From contig JAIYAM010000047.1 of assembly GCA_027489065.1 (NCBI GenBank), positions 1-64,000 on the forward strand: a stretch of DNA of 64,000 nt. Reading direction: 5' to 3'. The notes below the pieces were generated by a model. It was not told the DNA's origin, searched no databases, and saw only the letters and a program-made list of their open reading frames with translations. Positions 43,145-52,065 of the stretch are shown here, piece after piece; within the stretch, counting starts at the first letter, position 1, and each line of letters begins with the position of its first letter. The stretch is from Erythrobacteraceae bacterium. GTDB lineage: Bacteria; Pseudomonadota; Alphaproteobacteria; Sphingomonadales; Sphingomonadaceae. Both the position numbers and the translations under genes were made by a program.

Positions 43145-43365
43145 TCGTGTGACGCGTGATTACTGGGCCATGGCATCCTTCGCCCTGCCATTGGAATGAA
43201 CTGCTCCTTTGTGACGGCCCGTGCCAGACGTGATCAACAGCCTGCCCGCTCCATTCGGGCTTTGCCCTCCCGTGTTGTCTGTTCCGCGCTTCGCGCTGAC
43301 CCGCCCGGCCATCCGGCCCGTCCCTTCATCTGCGTTCCCAACGAGAGGACGAAGGATTTACCACC
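43145..43365. other. Leader region upstream of ardC
   Basis: A 221-base GC-rich non-coding leader. It contains CTCCCGTGTTG at 43267-43277, 89 bases before the ardC ATG; the identical 11-mer is found 76 bases before the small gene at 56594. AACGAGAGGACGAAGGA just before the ATG provides the ribosome-binding site. Confidence 0.5.
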
Positions 43366-44250
43366 ATGGCCAGCACCGCAAACGCCAGCATCTACGACAC
43401 CATCACCAACCAGATCATCGCCGCGCTGGAGCGCGGCACGGGTGACTACACCCTTCCCTGGCACCGCAGCAGCGCGCCGCTGACCCGGCCCATCAATGCG
43501 GTCACCCGCAAGGCCTATCGCGGCGTAAATGTCCTCGCCCTCTGGGCCAGCGCCGAGGCGCAGGATTTTGGGCATGGTCTCTGGGCGAGCTATCGCCAGT
43601 GGCAGTCGCTCGGCGCGCAGGTGCGCAAGGGCGAGAAAGCCTCTCCGATCGTGTTCTACAAGGTCCTGGACAAGCCCGAGGGCAGCGAAGACGAGGCGCG
43701 CGAGGGCGCTGGCCGGATCTTCGCGCAGGGCTCGCATGTGTTCAACATTGCGCAGGTCGAGGGCGACGCTTTGCCAGAGGTGCCGGACGCCGAGACCTTC
43801 GATCCCATCCCTGATGTCGAAGCCTTTATCGCCGCCACCGGCGCTGCCATCCGCACTCAGGGCGACAGCGCTTACTACACCCCTTCCACCGACATGATCT
43901 CCATGCCCGACCGCGAGCGGTTCTTCGCCACCGACACCGCCAGCGCCGGGCAGAACTGGTATGCGATCCTGCTCCACGAGCTGGTCCACTGGACCGGGGC
44001 CGATCACCGCCTCGCCCGCACCTTCGGCAAGCGGTTCGGTGACGAGGCCTATGCCATGGAAGAATTGGTCGCCGAGCTTGGCTCAGCCTTCCTGTGCGGC
44101 GATCTTGGCCTGTCGGTCACCCCGCGTCCGGACCATGCCTGCTACCTTGCCAGCTGGCTCAAGGTGCTCAAGGGCGACAACCGGGCGATCTTCACCGCCG
44201 CCAGCGCGGCGGCGAAGGCGGCGGAGTGGTTGGGGGATAGGAAGCGATGA
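43366..44250 (+). CDS. ardC: ArdC-like anti-restriction protein with zincin domain
   Basis: A 294-residue protein: N-terminal ssDNA-binding domain (SIYDTITNQIIAALERGTGDYTLPWH, YRGVNVLALWASA, GKGEKASPIVFYK-type strand) and a C-terminal metallopeptidase domain with HELVH at 204-208 and a downstream AMEELVAELGSAFLCGDLG helix supplying the third ligand. ArdC proteins protect incoming conjugative ssDNA from host restriction. It follows the relaxase, where it would be expressed early in recipients. No defects seen. Confidence 0.92.
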   Translation: MASTANASIYDTITNQIIAALERGTGDYTLPWHRSSAPLTRPINAVTRKAYRGVNVLALWASAEAQDFGHGLWASYRQWQSLGAQVRKGEKASPIVFYKVLDKPEGSEDEAREGAGRIFAQGSHVFNIAQVEGDALPEVPDAETFDPIPDVEAFIAATGAAIRTQGDSAYYTPSTDMISMPDRERFFATDTASAGQNWYAILLHELVHWTGADHRLARTFGKRFGDEAYAMEELVAELGSAFLCGDLGLSVTPRPDHACYLASWLKVLKGDNRAIFTAASAAAKAAEWLGDRKR

Positions 44251-44561
44251 TAGGAACGGGTTACAAATCTGCCACCGCACAGCTTATCGGAGACGGCGTA
44301 GTGATTGAGCATTTCGCCATAGTGCCGTTCGCGCTTTGGATCGAGAGAAGAGGCAAATCGAAGCACTTGGACGGGCTGCAAAAATCTGATGATACCCTTT
44401 CAATTGAGCTCGACACCTGCACGGGCCTCGTGCATGTTGATGGTGCGATCATCTTTCCATACGCGACGCTCGGGGGGGGGAGGGCTCGTTGCGATCACGC
44501 AATGCCAAATAAAGCGCGAATTTCTCAAACCTTTCATGCTATTTATGTCGATTATTTTTAA
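44247..44561 (+). CDS. Uncertain small ORF overlapping ardC stop
   Basis: Encodes 104 residues starting at an ATG that overlaps the ardC stop by four bases (ATGA), which is the only argument for translation. The product (GVVIEHFAIVPFALWIERRGKSKHLDGLQKS...) matches nothing I know, and the second half runs into lower-GC sequence containing a run of nine G. It lies exactly at the junction between element backbone and defence cargo, so it may be a backbone gene cut and extended by the insertion. Confidence 0.3.
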   Translation: MIGTGYKSATAQLIGDGVVIEHFAIVPFALWIERRGKSKHLDGLQKSDDTLSIELDTCTGLVHVDGAIIFPYATLGGGRARCDHAMPNKARISQTFHAIYVDYF

Positions 44562-44650
44562 ATAATAATGTGATGCGGTTACTAATAAAGGGCTATTTTG
44601 AAGGTCATGGTTGCAATAAATCTTGTTCTCCTGCCAGTTGGTCATAGGCA

Positions 44651-45997
44651 ATGAGATTTATAGATCTGTTCGCTGGCCTAGGCGGGTTTCATCAGGCATT
44701 GACGCGCTTGGGTCACGAGTGTGTCTTTGCTTCAGAGATTGATATCGAGCTTGCGGGGCTTTACAGGGATAACTTTGGTCTAGAGCCCAAGGGTGACATA
44801 AAAGTCGCTTTTTCAGAGGTGCCGTCGCACGACATCTTGTGTGCTGGTTTTCCCTGTCAGCCATTTTCGAAAGCTGGGGATCAGCTTGGCTTTGATTGCC
44901 CGCAGAGGGGTGACCTATTCGACTACGTGCTCAGGATCCTTGAGCGACATAAACCGACTTATGTGATCCTGGAGAACGTGCCCAACCTGCTTCGGCACAA
45001 CAATGGCAGGACATGGCAAAGGGTGTATAATTGCCTGATTGACCTCGGGTATGAAGTCGATGCTCAGAGGCTATCTCCGCACATGTTCGGGGTCCCGCAA
45101 ACTCGTGAGCGAGCCATTATTGTGGGCTCGCGCAATGGTTTGGGCTCGTTCAAGTGGCCTGAACCTACCCATCTTGGTGCGGAACTCAGCATTCGACCAA
45201 TCCTAGATGAAAATCCGGTCGGTGCGCGCCCTTTGCCCGAGCATCTCGTTCAGTACCTTGCTGCATGGCAAAAGCTGCTTGATGTCTTGCCGATAGGGGT
45301 GGACCTTCCGTCCTTTCCAATCTGGGCTATGGAGTTTGGGGCGACCTACCCCGCTCGTACAGGTTCGCCCATTGGTCATGGGCTCGATGAAATTGGCTCG
45401 TTTCGTGGGGCATTTGGCCGCCCGCTGAAGGGTTTGTCCAATGATGAGGTCTTGGCGGCCCTTCCAGCCTATGCGCGCGATCGAGAAAAGAAATTTCCGC
45501 CCTGGAAAATTCAATTCATAGAGCAAAATCGCCAGTTTTATCGTGCGCACAAAGATATAATTGATCCGTGGCTTCCTATGATCAAAGATTTCCCCCCAAG
45601 CTTCCAGAAATTGGAGTGGAACTGGAAGGGTGGTCCACGCAGCCTTTGGGAATCTATCATACAATTTCGAGCCTCTGGAATTCGTGTTAAGCGCCCTACA
45701 GTTGCTCCGTCACTGGTGGCGCTGACGACAAGCCAAGTGCCCGTCATCGCCTGGGAGTGTCGCTACATGACCATGCGGGAATGCGCCCGACTTCAAAGCA
45801 TGGGCGACCTGAAGTATTTGCCGAGCGCTCGAACCGCAGCATACAAGGCTTTGGGCAATGCCGTGAACGTCGACGTCATTGAAGCCGTCGCCGGCGCGCT
45901 CTTTGGACCTGTTTCCAGGCGAGCAAACTCTGATGCTTTGCCCTCGTTCTCAGCCCTTCGGCCCTTGAGGCACGAGGGTCTCGCTCAGCTTGCCTGA
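44651..45997 (+). CDS. dcm: DNA (cytosine-5) methyltransferase
   Basis: A 448-residue C5 methyltransferase: motif [14 protein letters not shown] (4-16), catalytic PCQPFS with C69 (68-73), ENVPNLL (motif VI, 109-115), [10 protein letters not shown] (motif VIII, 150-159), a target recognition region of about 220 residues, and [14 protein letters not shown] (motif X) near 410. It should methylate cytosine in a specific site, protecting host DNA. Codon use is distinctly less GC-rich than the conjugation genes before it, indicating recent acquisition. The recognition sequence cannot be predicted. It opens a same-strand row of nuclease-type genes. Confidence 0.95.
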   Translation: MRFIDLFAGLGGFHQALTRLGHECVFASEIDIELAGLYRDNFGLEPKGDIKVAFSEVPSHDILCAGFPCQPFSKAGDQLGFDCPQRGDLFDYVLRILERHKPTYVILENVPNLLRHNNGRTWQRVYNCLIDLGYEVDAQRLSPHMFGVPQTRERAIIVGSRNGLGSFKWPEPTHLGAELSIRPILDENPVGARPLPEHLVQYLAAWQKLLDVLPIGVDLPSFPIWAMEFGATYPARTGSPIGHGLDEIGSFRGAFGRPLKGLSNDEVLAALPAYARDREKKFPPWKIQFIEQNRQFYRAHKDIIDPWLPMIKDFPPSFQKLEWNWKGGPRSLWESIIQFRASGIRVKRPTVAPSLVALTTSQVPVIAWECRYMTMRECARLQSMGDLKYLPSARTAAYKALGNAVNVDVIEAVAGALFGPVSRRANSDALPSFSALRPLRHEGLAQLA

Positions 45998-46108
45998 GGC
46001 CCTTCCTGATTAATCGTTTCAGAACTTAATGCCTTGTGTACATGCGGTAAATTCTAATCTATCCTTCCGACGACCGCACGCCACTGGCAAAGATGATCAA
46101 GCGTCGGG

Positions 46109-47929
46109 ATGTCCTTTGGCGTCTTAGGGGGAATCGTGGACGAATTCGACTACGGCGAGATCGCAAGGTTTTTGAGCGAACTTTCGGGCAGGGGGCAGCT
46201 TCCTGATCACGTCCAGGCGAAAGCACCGATTGAGTTTTCTCCGGCAGACGTCAGGTTTGATGACAATAGTTGGCTCGCGCGCGTGGTAGAGGTGCAGGCC
46301 TGGCTTCGCCTCGACGATGGATTGAGCGCCGACGAGCCTGAGACTGCGATCGCCGCTAAGTTATTCAATCAGTTGGCGCCTGAAGCTGACGAGATACTCT
46401 TCAACGTCACGAATGGCGTCGTGCTGATGACCGAGCAAGGCGTAGAAGTGTTGGAGGCGCGGCTTGCGCGCGCCGACGAGCGCAGTGCGCGCTTTACGGA
46501 AGCTCTCGAAGAAGACGGCTTGCGAAGCGCGGCATCGGCTGACTGGGAGGAGGCGTGGGAGGAGCCTGAGGCTAGAGAGCCGCCGAACATAAAGGCGACC
46601 GTGGATACTCTCCCGATCGTCGAGTTCGTCGGCCACGCTCGAGAAAACGAATTGGATCTCAATCCGCCTTACCAACGTGAGTACATCTGGTCGAACCCTG
46701 ACTCGCAAAAGCTTATCGAGTCCATCTTGCGTGGCATTCCATTGCCTTCAATCATCTTGGCGACTGTCGCCGATGACGATAAGCTTCAGATCGTCGATGG
46801 GAAGCAGCGCTTAACTTCAATCCTTCGCTTCGTTGGGGCGCACCCGTCTGCTGTTGCCTTTGCCAAAGAAAAGGGCGATCTTGATCTTTTTCAGACCAAC
46901 TTTCGAAAATTCTCCAAGAAATACGCCCTCACCCCGGATGATGTTCGAAAGCACTATTTGCCTTTCAAAACCAAGACGTATGATAAATCTGATCCTCTTC
47001 GGCCTTTGTCTGGCAAATTTTATGATGAAATAAGGGAAGTCCAGACATCAATTGGTGGCAAACAGGTCGCTGTCAGGAAACTCTTCGACTCTAGTTCTTC
47101 GCCCTATCGAATTCCCATTCTTCGTTACGAAGACACAGCTGTACGTGACATTCATCAAGTATTTCGTATCTATAATCAACAGGGCGTCAAACTAAACGCG
47201 GAAGAAATTCGTAACGCCGTCTACAATCATTTGAAGATTGTTCAATTGATGCTTTGGATCGGCGGCGACCGAGCTGAGTCAAGCATGGCTCAATATGCTG
47301 TTGATGCAGAAATTGACCCTGCGTTTGCATATACTATCATCGCTGACATGGGGTTTAGTATAGCTCGGTTTCGCCGCACCAAAGTCCTGCTTTGGATGCT
47401 TGCTACGCTCCTGCATCCAACCGGAACGCCTGGCAGTTATCGAACCCCTTCCACGGCTAGCCACATCGACAGCTTCCTTGATGCAATCGACAAGCGACTG
47501 CCGCGACTTCGAGCAACACAAGTCCTGACAACACTCGCCCGCGATCTGGTCGCAGCGATTGAGCTTCACGCAGAGGCCGACCGTGCGTGGCATCCCCGTT
47601 TTCGCAGTAAGCGCGAGGCCGGAACAAAGTGGGAAGAACTTGGCGCAGTCGCGAGCCTCGCGGCATGCTTCGTGGTCGTTATGCTTGATAAGGCGGATCA
47701 GTTAATTCAGGCCGCTGATGCAGTCCGAGCGGTTACAAAGGAAAAAAAGGGACCGGAGAGTACGCAGAACAAGACCCAGTGGGGGCACATTTCGGATTCA
47801 TTGCTGAGCATTCTTGAAGCACTCGAAATTTACCCAGACGAAGTTCAGCGAGCTTTGGAGGAGCGGTTCGGTACGTCAGCCATCGACGGCTTGGGCGAGT
47901 TACGCATGTTAGCTCCTGCGGATGACTGA
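46109..47929 (+). CDS. DUF262 (GmrSD/ParB-like) domain protein
   Basis: A 606-residue protein. The DUF262 core starts near residue 165: LDLNPPYQREYIWSNPDSQKLIESILRGIPLPSII (183-216) and VDGKQRLTSILRF with the DGxQR catalytic-type motif (D230-R234). The N-terminal 160 residues are acidic and unassigned, and the C-terminal 200 residues have no HNH/DUF1524 motif, so it is not a complete GmrS-GmrD fusion. A GTG at 46136 preceded by AGGGGGA is an alternative start. It overlaps the Z1 gene by eight bases, so the two are translated together. DUF262 proteins are nucleotide-hydrolysing parts of modification-dependent and other restriction systems. Confidence 0.85.
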   Translation: MSFGVLGGIVDEFDYGEIARFLSELSGRGQLPDHVQAKAPIEFSPADVRFDDNSWLARVVEVQAWLRLDDGLSADEPETAIAAKLFNQLAPEADEILFNVTNGVVLMTEQGVEVLEARLARADERSARFTEALEEDGLRSAASADWEEAWEEPEAREPPNIKATVDTLPIVEFVGHARENELDLNPPYQREYIWSNPDSQKLIESILRGIPLPSIILATVADDDKLQIVDGKQRLTSILRFVGAHPSAVAFAKEKGDLDLFQTNFRKFSKKYALTPDDVRKHYLPFKTKTYDKSDPLRPLSGKFYDEIREVQTSIGGKQVAVRKLFDSSSSPYRIPILRYEDTAVRDIHQVFRIYNQQGVKLNAEEIRNAVYNHLKIVQLMLWIGGDRAESSMAQYAVDAEIDPAFAYTIIADMGFSIARFRRTKVLLWMLATLLHPTGTPGSYRTPSTASHIDSFLDAIDKRLPRLRATQVLTTLARDLVAAIELHAEADRAWHPRFRSKREAGTKWEELGAVASLAACFVVVMLDKADQLIQAADAVRAVTKEKKGPESTQNKTQWGHISDSLLSILEALEIYPDEVQRALEERFGTSAIDGLGELRMLAPADD

Positions 47930-50741
47930 CTCGGACTCAAGCGCCATCACAGTTGTTCCGGCTCGGCCGCCACAGCCCGGCGCGGAGCAGCCTTTTTTGG
48001 GATGGTGGGATCGCTACAAGTCAAACGCCGGACGTCAACTTTCAACGACAGCACTCGAAATTTTGGAAGCTGACGCGCGCTTCATTGTCGAAAGAGCGTT
48101 GCCAGTGGTCGGCAACTCTTTCGACCCTAGTGCATGGACTGAAGACGGCCTTCGAACTGGATTGGTAATCGGTTCGGTTCAGTCCGGGAAAACTGCGAGC
48201 ATGTTGGCGGTCGCTAGTCTTGCGCTAGACCGGGGCGTTGACATTGTCATTTTGCTTGCTGGCACGAGGGTTGGATTATGGCTCCAAACCTACGAGCGGA
48301 TGCTCAACCAACTCGACGGTAGCACACGCGATACAGCTTATGCTCGCAGCGATGAGCGCCTTATCTTACCACAGCCTGAAGATGTCCTTTATCCGGATCG
48401 ACTTGGTCCGACGAGCTATCTCAAGGAGTCGAAGGCAACTATCGCAGTTCGACGGGGCTTGCCTATTATCATTGTTGTACCGAAACTTGATGAGCATCTG
48501 CTTTACCTTTCACGGATGCTGCGCAACGTATTTACTAGCCCCGTGCTCGAGAATCGCGGCAGATCTACGACGATGCTGGTGCTCGACGACGAGGCCGACG
48601 ATGCCTCAGTTCTCGACAGCGCGACCTCCGAAAAAATTACCCCGCGCTTCATTGCCGCGCTTTGGAGCGGCGACCATCACCGTTCAGCCTCTCGCCATGC
48701 GTACCTGCATGCGTCCTATATTGCATACACCGCAACGCCGCAGGCAAACTGCCTTCAGGAAACTCACAACCCTCTTGCACCAAGGCAGTTCAGCGCTGCG
48801 CTGCGCGTGCCAGGACAAGAAGGTGAGGTGATGCCTCGCTCGCTCACATATCGTGAGCCTAGAGGTATTGGCAGTTATTATTGCGGCGGCGATTTCTACT
48901 ACGATGCGACAACCTATCTGTCAGGTCCGCTCGCAGTATCTTGGCCGTACCCTGTGCAGCGGCAGGACGAAAGCGAGAGTGAGCTTGCCGAACGGCGGGA
49001 GCAACTCCGATGGGAGATGATCTCGGCCGCTCTGCGCAGCTATCTTGTGGGGGCCGCGGCGAGGCTGCTGATCCACGGTCGCCGCTACTCGAATGTCATA
49101 GCCCGCACTTTTCCTAGCAAAGGCGCATTGAATGCGGTCATGCCGCCCGCACATACGATGATGTTCCATCCATCAGCGCGCAAAGATGCCCATTTTGCTG
49201 CTGCCGAGGACATCGCGCGGTGGTCACGCGCTCTACCAGGCCATGAACGTGAAGTCGAATTGATCGAAGATCAGTACGGCGAGCCTGTCACAACGCTCGA
49301 TCCTGCAGGATTGGCTGCACGCCTCGAGGTGGAAGAAGAGGAATGGCGCGCTTGCCTCTTAAGTTTCGAAGCCTCACGGTCCGCGTTGGCCAGCTTCCCG
49401 ATGGCAGCCTATCCGCGGCTTGATGCGTCACATTGGGACGAAGTTCGCGCGCTACTTGTAGACGAAGTGTTTCCAAATGTGGCGTTGCGCGTTTTAAACA
49501 GCGATCCAGTGGCAGACGACCGACCTTGCTTCGATCCTATTGAAGTAGATGGAGGTTATCGAGTTCCAATTGACCTTCTCACCATCTTCGTCGCTGGCAA
49601 CATTTTGTCGCGCGGATTGACTGTGGAGGGCCTAGCAACGAGCTTGTTTTTGCGTAGCAGTGCTGAGCCGTCCGCGGATACACAGATGCAGATGCAGCGC
49701 TGGTTTGGCTATCGCGGGGACTATTTGCCGTTCTGTCGGGTATTCCTCCTAGAGGATCAGTTGAATTTGTTTCGGCAATATAATGTGCGTGACAAAGCGC
49801 TGAAATCATTGGTAATTCAACGTATGGCTATGCCGGAAGTGGAGGCGTCCGTCGGGACGCTCGTGCTTGAGGGCTTGCAGTTCGTCGCGACGAGTAAAAT
49901 CGAAACCCGTAAAGTTCCGCTGAGCCCAGGTCCAAGCCCACAAATCAGGCTCGTCGAGCGCTCGAATTCTGATTTTGCGCGGCACAATAGGCAATTGTTG
50001 TTCCAGGCCTTAAGCCATGGATTCTGGGATCCGATTGATCCAACCCGGAAAGTTGGTTTCATCCGAAGTGAGCCGATTAGCCTGCTTGAGTTGGCTGATC
50101 TATTGGACAGCCTGCGCTACTCGCACCACGATCCGGCTCTCGACGATGAATTGAGCCGCCGATGGGTCAGCCTTCAACACGGCCTCGGACTGCCTGAGCC
50201 ACTCTTTCGCCCTCCCGGAGTGGATCCGAAGCCTTATTCGGTGCGCCCGCAATCCTGCCCTTATGCAATTGCAGCATACCTGAGGCTTTGGCATTCGCTT
50301 ACGAGCGGACGCCACGCGCCCGGCTTTCATGCGACGGACAAGCCAGATCTGCCTTGGTCACAATTGGATGGGCGCGTCGCGCCAAGTTTTTTTATCGCTG
50401 TCCGAACTGGGGAAAAACACTCCACGGAGCCAGAACTTCGGAAGATCGGGGTTGGAGCAATGATCCGAGCGATCGGACCAAAGGATCGCCTAAACACGCT
50501 TTGGGGTAGCCGCGGGTATGACAATACTGGCTACTACGGCGATCAATTTATCGACTACCATTACCATAAACGAAGACCAGTACCGAGCTTACAAGGCGTC
50601 GACACTTGGCGACCACGCGGCCATCCAGGCTTGGCGCTCTTCCACGTGATTCAAGATGATCAAGGAGGCCCCGACCTAGTGACACTGGGTTTGGGGTTAC
50701 CCCACGGTGGTCCTGACCATATCGCTGCGTTGAGGCGTTGA
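47922..50741 (+). CDS. Z1-domain (superfamily II helicase-like) protein
   Basis: A 939-residue ATPase. Walker A GSVQSGKT (84-91), a DEAD-like LVLDDEADD, motif III-like YIAYTATPQAN, and the Z1 hallmark GNILSRGLTVEGLATSLF followed by DTQMQMQRWFGYRGDY, whose Gln and Arg correspond to helicase motif VI. Z1 proteins occur in restriction islands with C5 methyltransferases, MORC/MutL-type ATPases and PD-(D/E)XK proteins, where they are thought to translocate on or remodel DNA. Here it sits between a DUF262 and a DUF4420 protein. Intact, with lower-GC codon use shared by the whole block. Confidence 0.9.
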   Translation: MTDSDSSAITVVPARPPQPGAEQPFLGWWDRYKSNAGRQLSTTALEILEADARFIVERALPVVGNSFDPSAWTEDGLRTGLVIGSVQSGKTASMLAVASLALDRGVDIVILLAGTRVGLWLQTYERMLNQLDGSTRDTAYARSDERLILPQPEDVLYPDRLGPTSYLKESKATIAVRRGLPIIIVVPKLDEHLLYLSRMLRNVFTSPVLENRGRSTTMLVLDDEADDASVLDSATSEKITPRFIAALWSGDHHRSASRHAYLHASYIAYTATPQANCLQETHNPLAPRQFSAALRVPGQEGEVMPRSLTYREPRGIGSYYCGGDFYYDATTYLSGPLAVSWPYPVQRQDESESELAERREQLRWEMISAALRSYLVGAAARLLIHGRRYSNVIARTFPSKGALNAVMPPAHTMMFHPSARKDAHFAAAEDIARWSRALPGHEREVELIEDQYGEPVTTLDPAGLAARLEVEEEEWRACLLSFEASRSALASFPMAAYPRLDASHWDEVRALLVDEVFPNVALRVLNSDPVADDRPCFDPIEVDGGYRVPIDLLTIFVAGNILSRGLTVEGLATSLFLRSSAEPSADTQMQMQRWFGYRGDYLPFCRVFLLEDQLNLFRQYNVRDKALKSLVIQRMAMPEVEASVGTLVLEGLQFVATSKIETRKVPLSPGPSPQIRLVERSNSDFARHNRQLLFQALSHGFWDPIDPTRKVGFIRSEPISLLELADLLDSLRYSHHDPALDDELSRRWVSLQHGLGLPEPLFRPPGVDPKPYSVRPQSCPYAIAAYLRLWHSLTSGRHAPGFHATDKPDLPWSQLDGRVAPSFFIAVRTGEKHSTEPELRKIGVGAMIRAIGPKDRLNTLWGSRGYDNTGYYGDQFIDYHYHKRRPVPSLQGVDTWRPRGHPGLALFHVIQDDQGGPDLVTLGLGLPHGGPDHIAALRR

Positions 50742-50748
50742 GTCTCTC

Positions 50749-51807
50749 ATGGAAGTGGGCGACATGGTCTTTGAAACGTTGCGCGACAAACTCTCCGCTC
50801 TGGATGTCCCTGAAGGGCATGCACGCCGACTTGTATGGGTGGTTCCAAATCGCCTTGGAGCAGCGATCACGGCCCGCGGCTCATTCGAGATTTTCCTCGC
50901 GGGTCCTGAATTGGTGGCGACTTCGCCGGTTGTCGCCAAGCATTTGCAGCATGATAGTTGGGAACCGAGCGACGGCGGCGCAGACTTCTCAGCGACCAGA
51001 GTGATGCTTGGTTCGGCGCCCCATTTCGCCGCAATGGCAGCGCTCATCGCCATCGAATTAGCGAGGTTTGAGCTTGCAACTGACGAAGCCATGCAAGCCG
51101 CCTTCAGCGAAGTCGAACCTATCATTGAGATGGCGATCCGACGCGGCGCACTTTCGACCGAAACTCTAATTGGCCTAATAGCTGAACTTCAGGTTCTTCG
51201 CGTCGCATTGCTAAGCACAGCACCAACCGAGAGGCAGATGGCCCTGATGGGATGGCGCGGATGGATGCAGGGTCGCGATTTCGTGTTCGGAAGGCATTCG
51301 ATCGAGGTCAAGGCTACGCTAGGCGAAGTGTCGCGTCATTCGTTCAGCGGCGTGCATCAACTCGAGCCGCAACCTCTATCTGACGGCAATCTTGAAGTGC
51401 TGCACCTTATGAGCTTTGGCCTAGCCGAGGTTAACGAGGGCGGACAATGTCTACCTGAACTGGTCGAATACATAGCGTCGTTGCTTGACTATGATAGCCC
51501 AACCCCGCGTGCCGTTCGCGATCAGTTTTTGATGATGGTTCAGCAGTATGGCGGCGGCGGTTCACCGGGCTACGATCATGACACAATGTGCGGATGGAGC
51601 GTGTACCAGGCACGCTACGCCATCACATTTGCAAGATTGTATTCGGTCGACGATCCGGAGATGCGTCTCTTAACGAGCGAGGTCCTCGACCAAACATTCG
51701 CCATTCCCGGAAGCGTCAGCTTTGATCTGCAATTGCCCTCCCGTGTTTCGCACTTCAATCCAGCGACGAACTGGCAATCAGAGATTGCTGCGCTTGCAAC
51801 GAGCTAA
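50749..51807 (+). CDS. PD-(D/E)XK nuclease-like protein, DUF4420 family
   Basis: A 352-residue protein with the catalytic set visible: E146 in TLIGLIAELQVLR, then D177, E186 and K188 in MQGRDFVFGRHSIEVKAT, preceded by the MGWRGW stretch typical of the family. It should be the cleaving component of the methyltransferase-DUF262-Z1 module. It begins 7 bases after the Z1 stop (an internal ATG five codons later is an alternative start). Family members are standard companions of Z1 proteins. Confidence 0.88.
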   Translation: MEVGDMVFETLRDKLSALDVPEGHARRLVWVVPNRLGAAITARGSFEIFLAGPELVATSPVVAKHLQHDSWEPSDGGADFSATRVMLGSAPHFAAMAALIAIELARFELATDEAMQAAFSEVEPIIEMAIRRGALSTETLIGLIAELQVLRVALLSTAPTERQMALMGWRGWMQGRDFVFGRHSIEVKATLGEVSRHSFSGVHQLEPQPLSDGNLEVLHLMSFGLAEVNEGGQCLPELVEYIASLLDYDSPTPRAVRDQFLMMVQQYGGGGSPGYDHDTMCGWSVYQARYAITFARLYSVDDPEMRLLTSEVLDQTFAIPGSVSFDLQLPSRVSHFNPATNWQSEIAALATS

Positions 51808-52065
51808 AGCGGCCCCGAGCCGACCTTGCCCATTCAATATCGTCGGCGACTATCAGGAGCGTTCCAAACGGAAAGAGAGCTTCTAGTGGTGCGCTCGGTC
51901 CTGCGTGGCCTGTGGCAATGCTCTTGGCGGCGCTGTCTTTCGGAACTGGGTGTAGGCGCGAGACATAAGTGTTGATCGTGCGATGGGGAGCATCTTGGCC
52001 GGGGCGAAATATATGATAAGCGGTCAGTTTTTGCGGCAAAGGTCGCCGCAGCAAGGGGGGTCTAA

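Noticed and set aside
46109-47929. Complete GmrSD type IV restriction enzyme
   Set aside because: DUF262 is present, but no DUF1524/HNH-type C-terminal nuclease motif is visible in this protein or the next.
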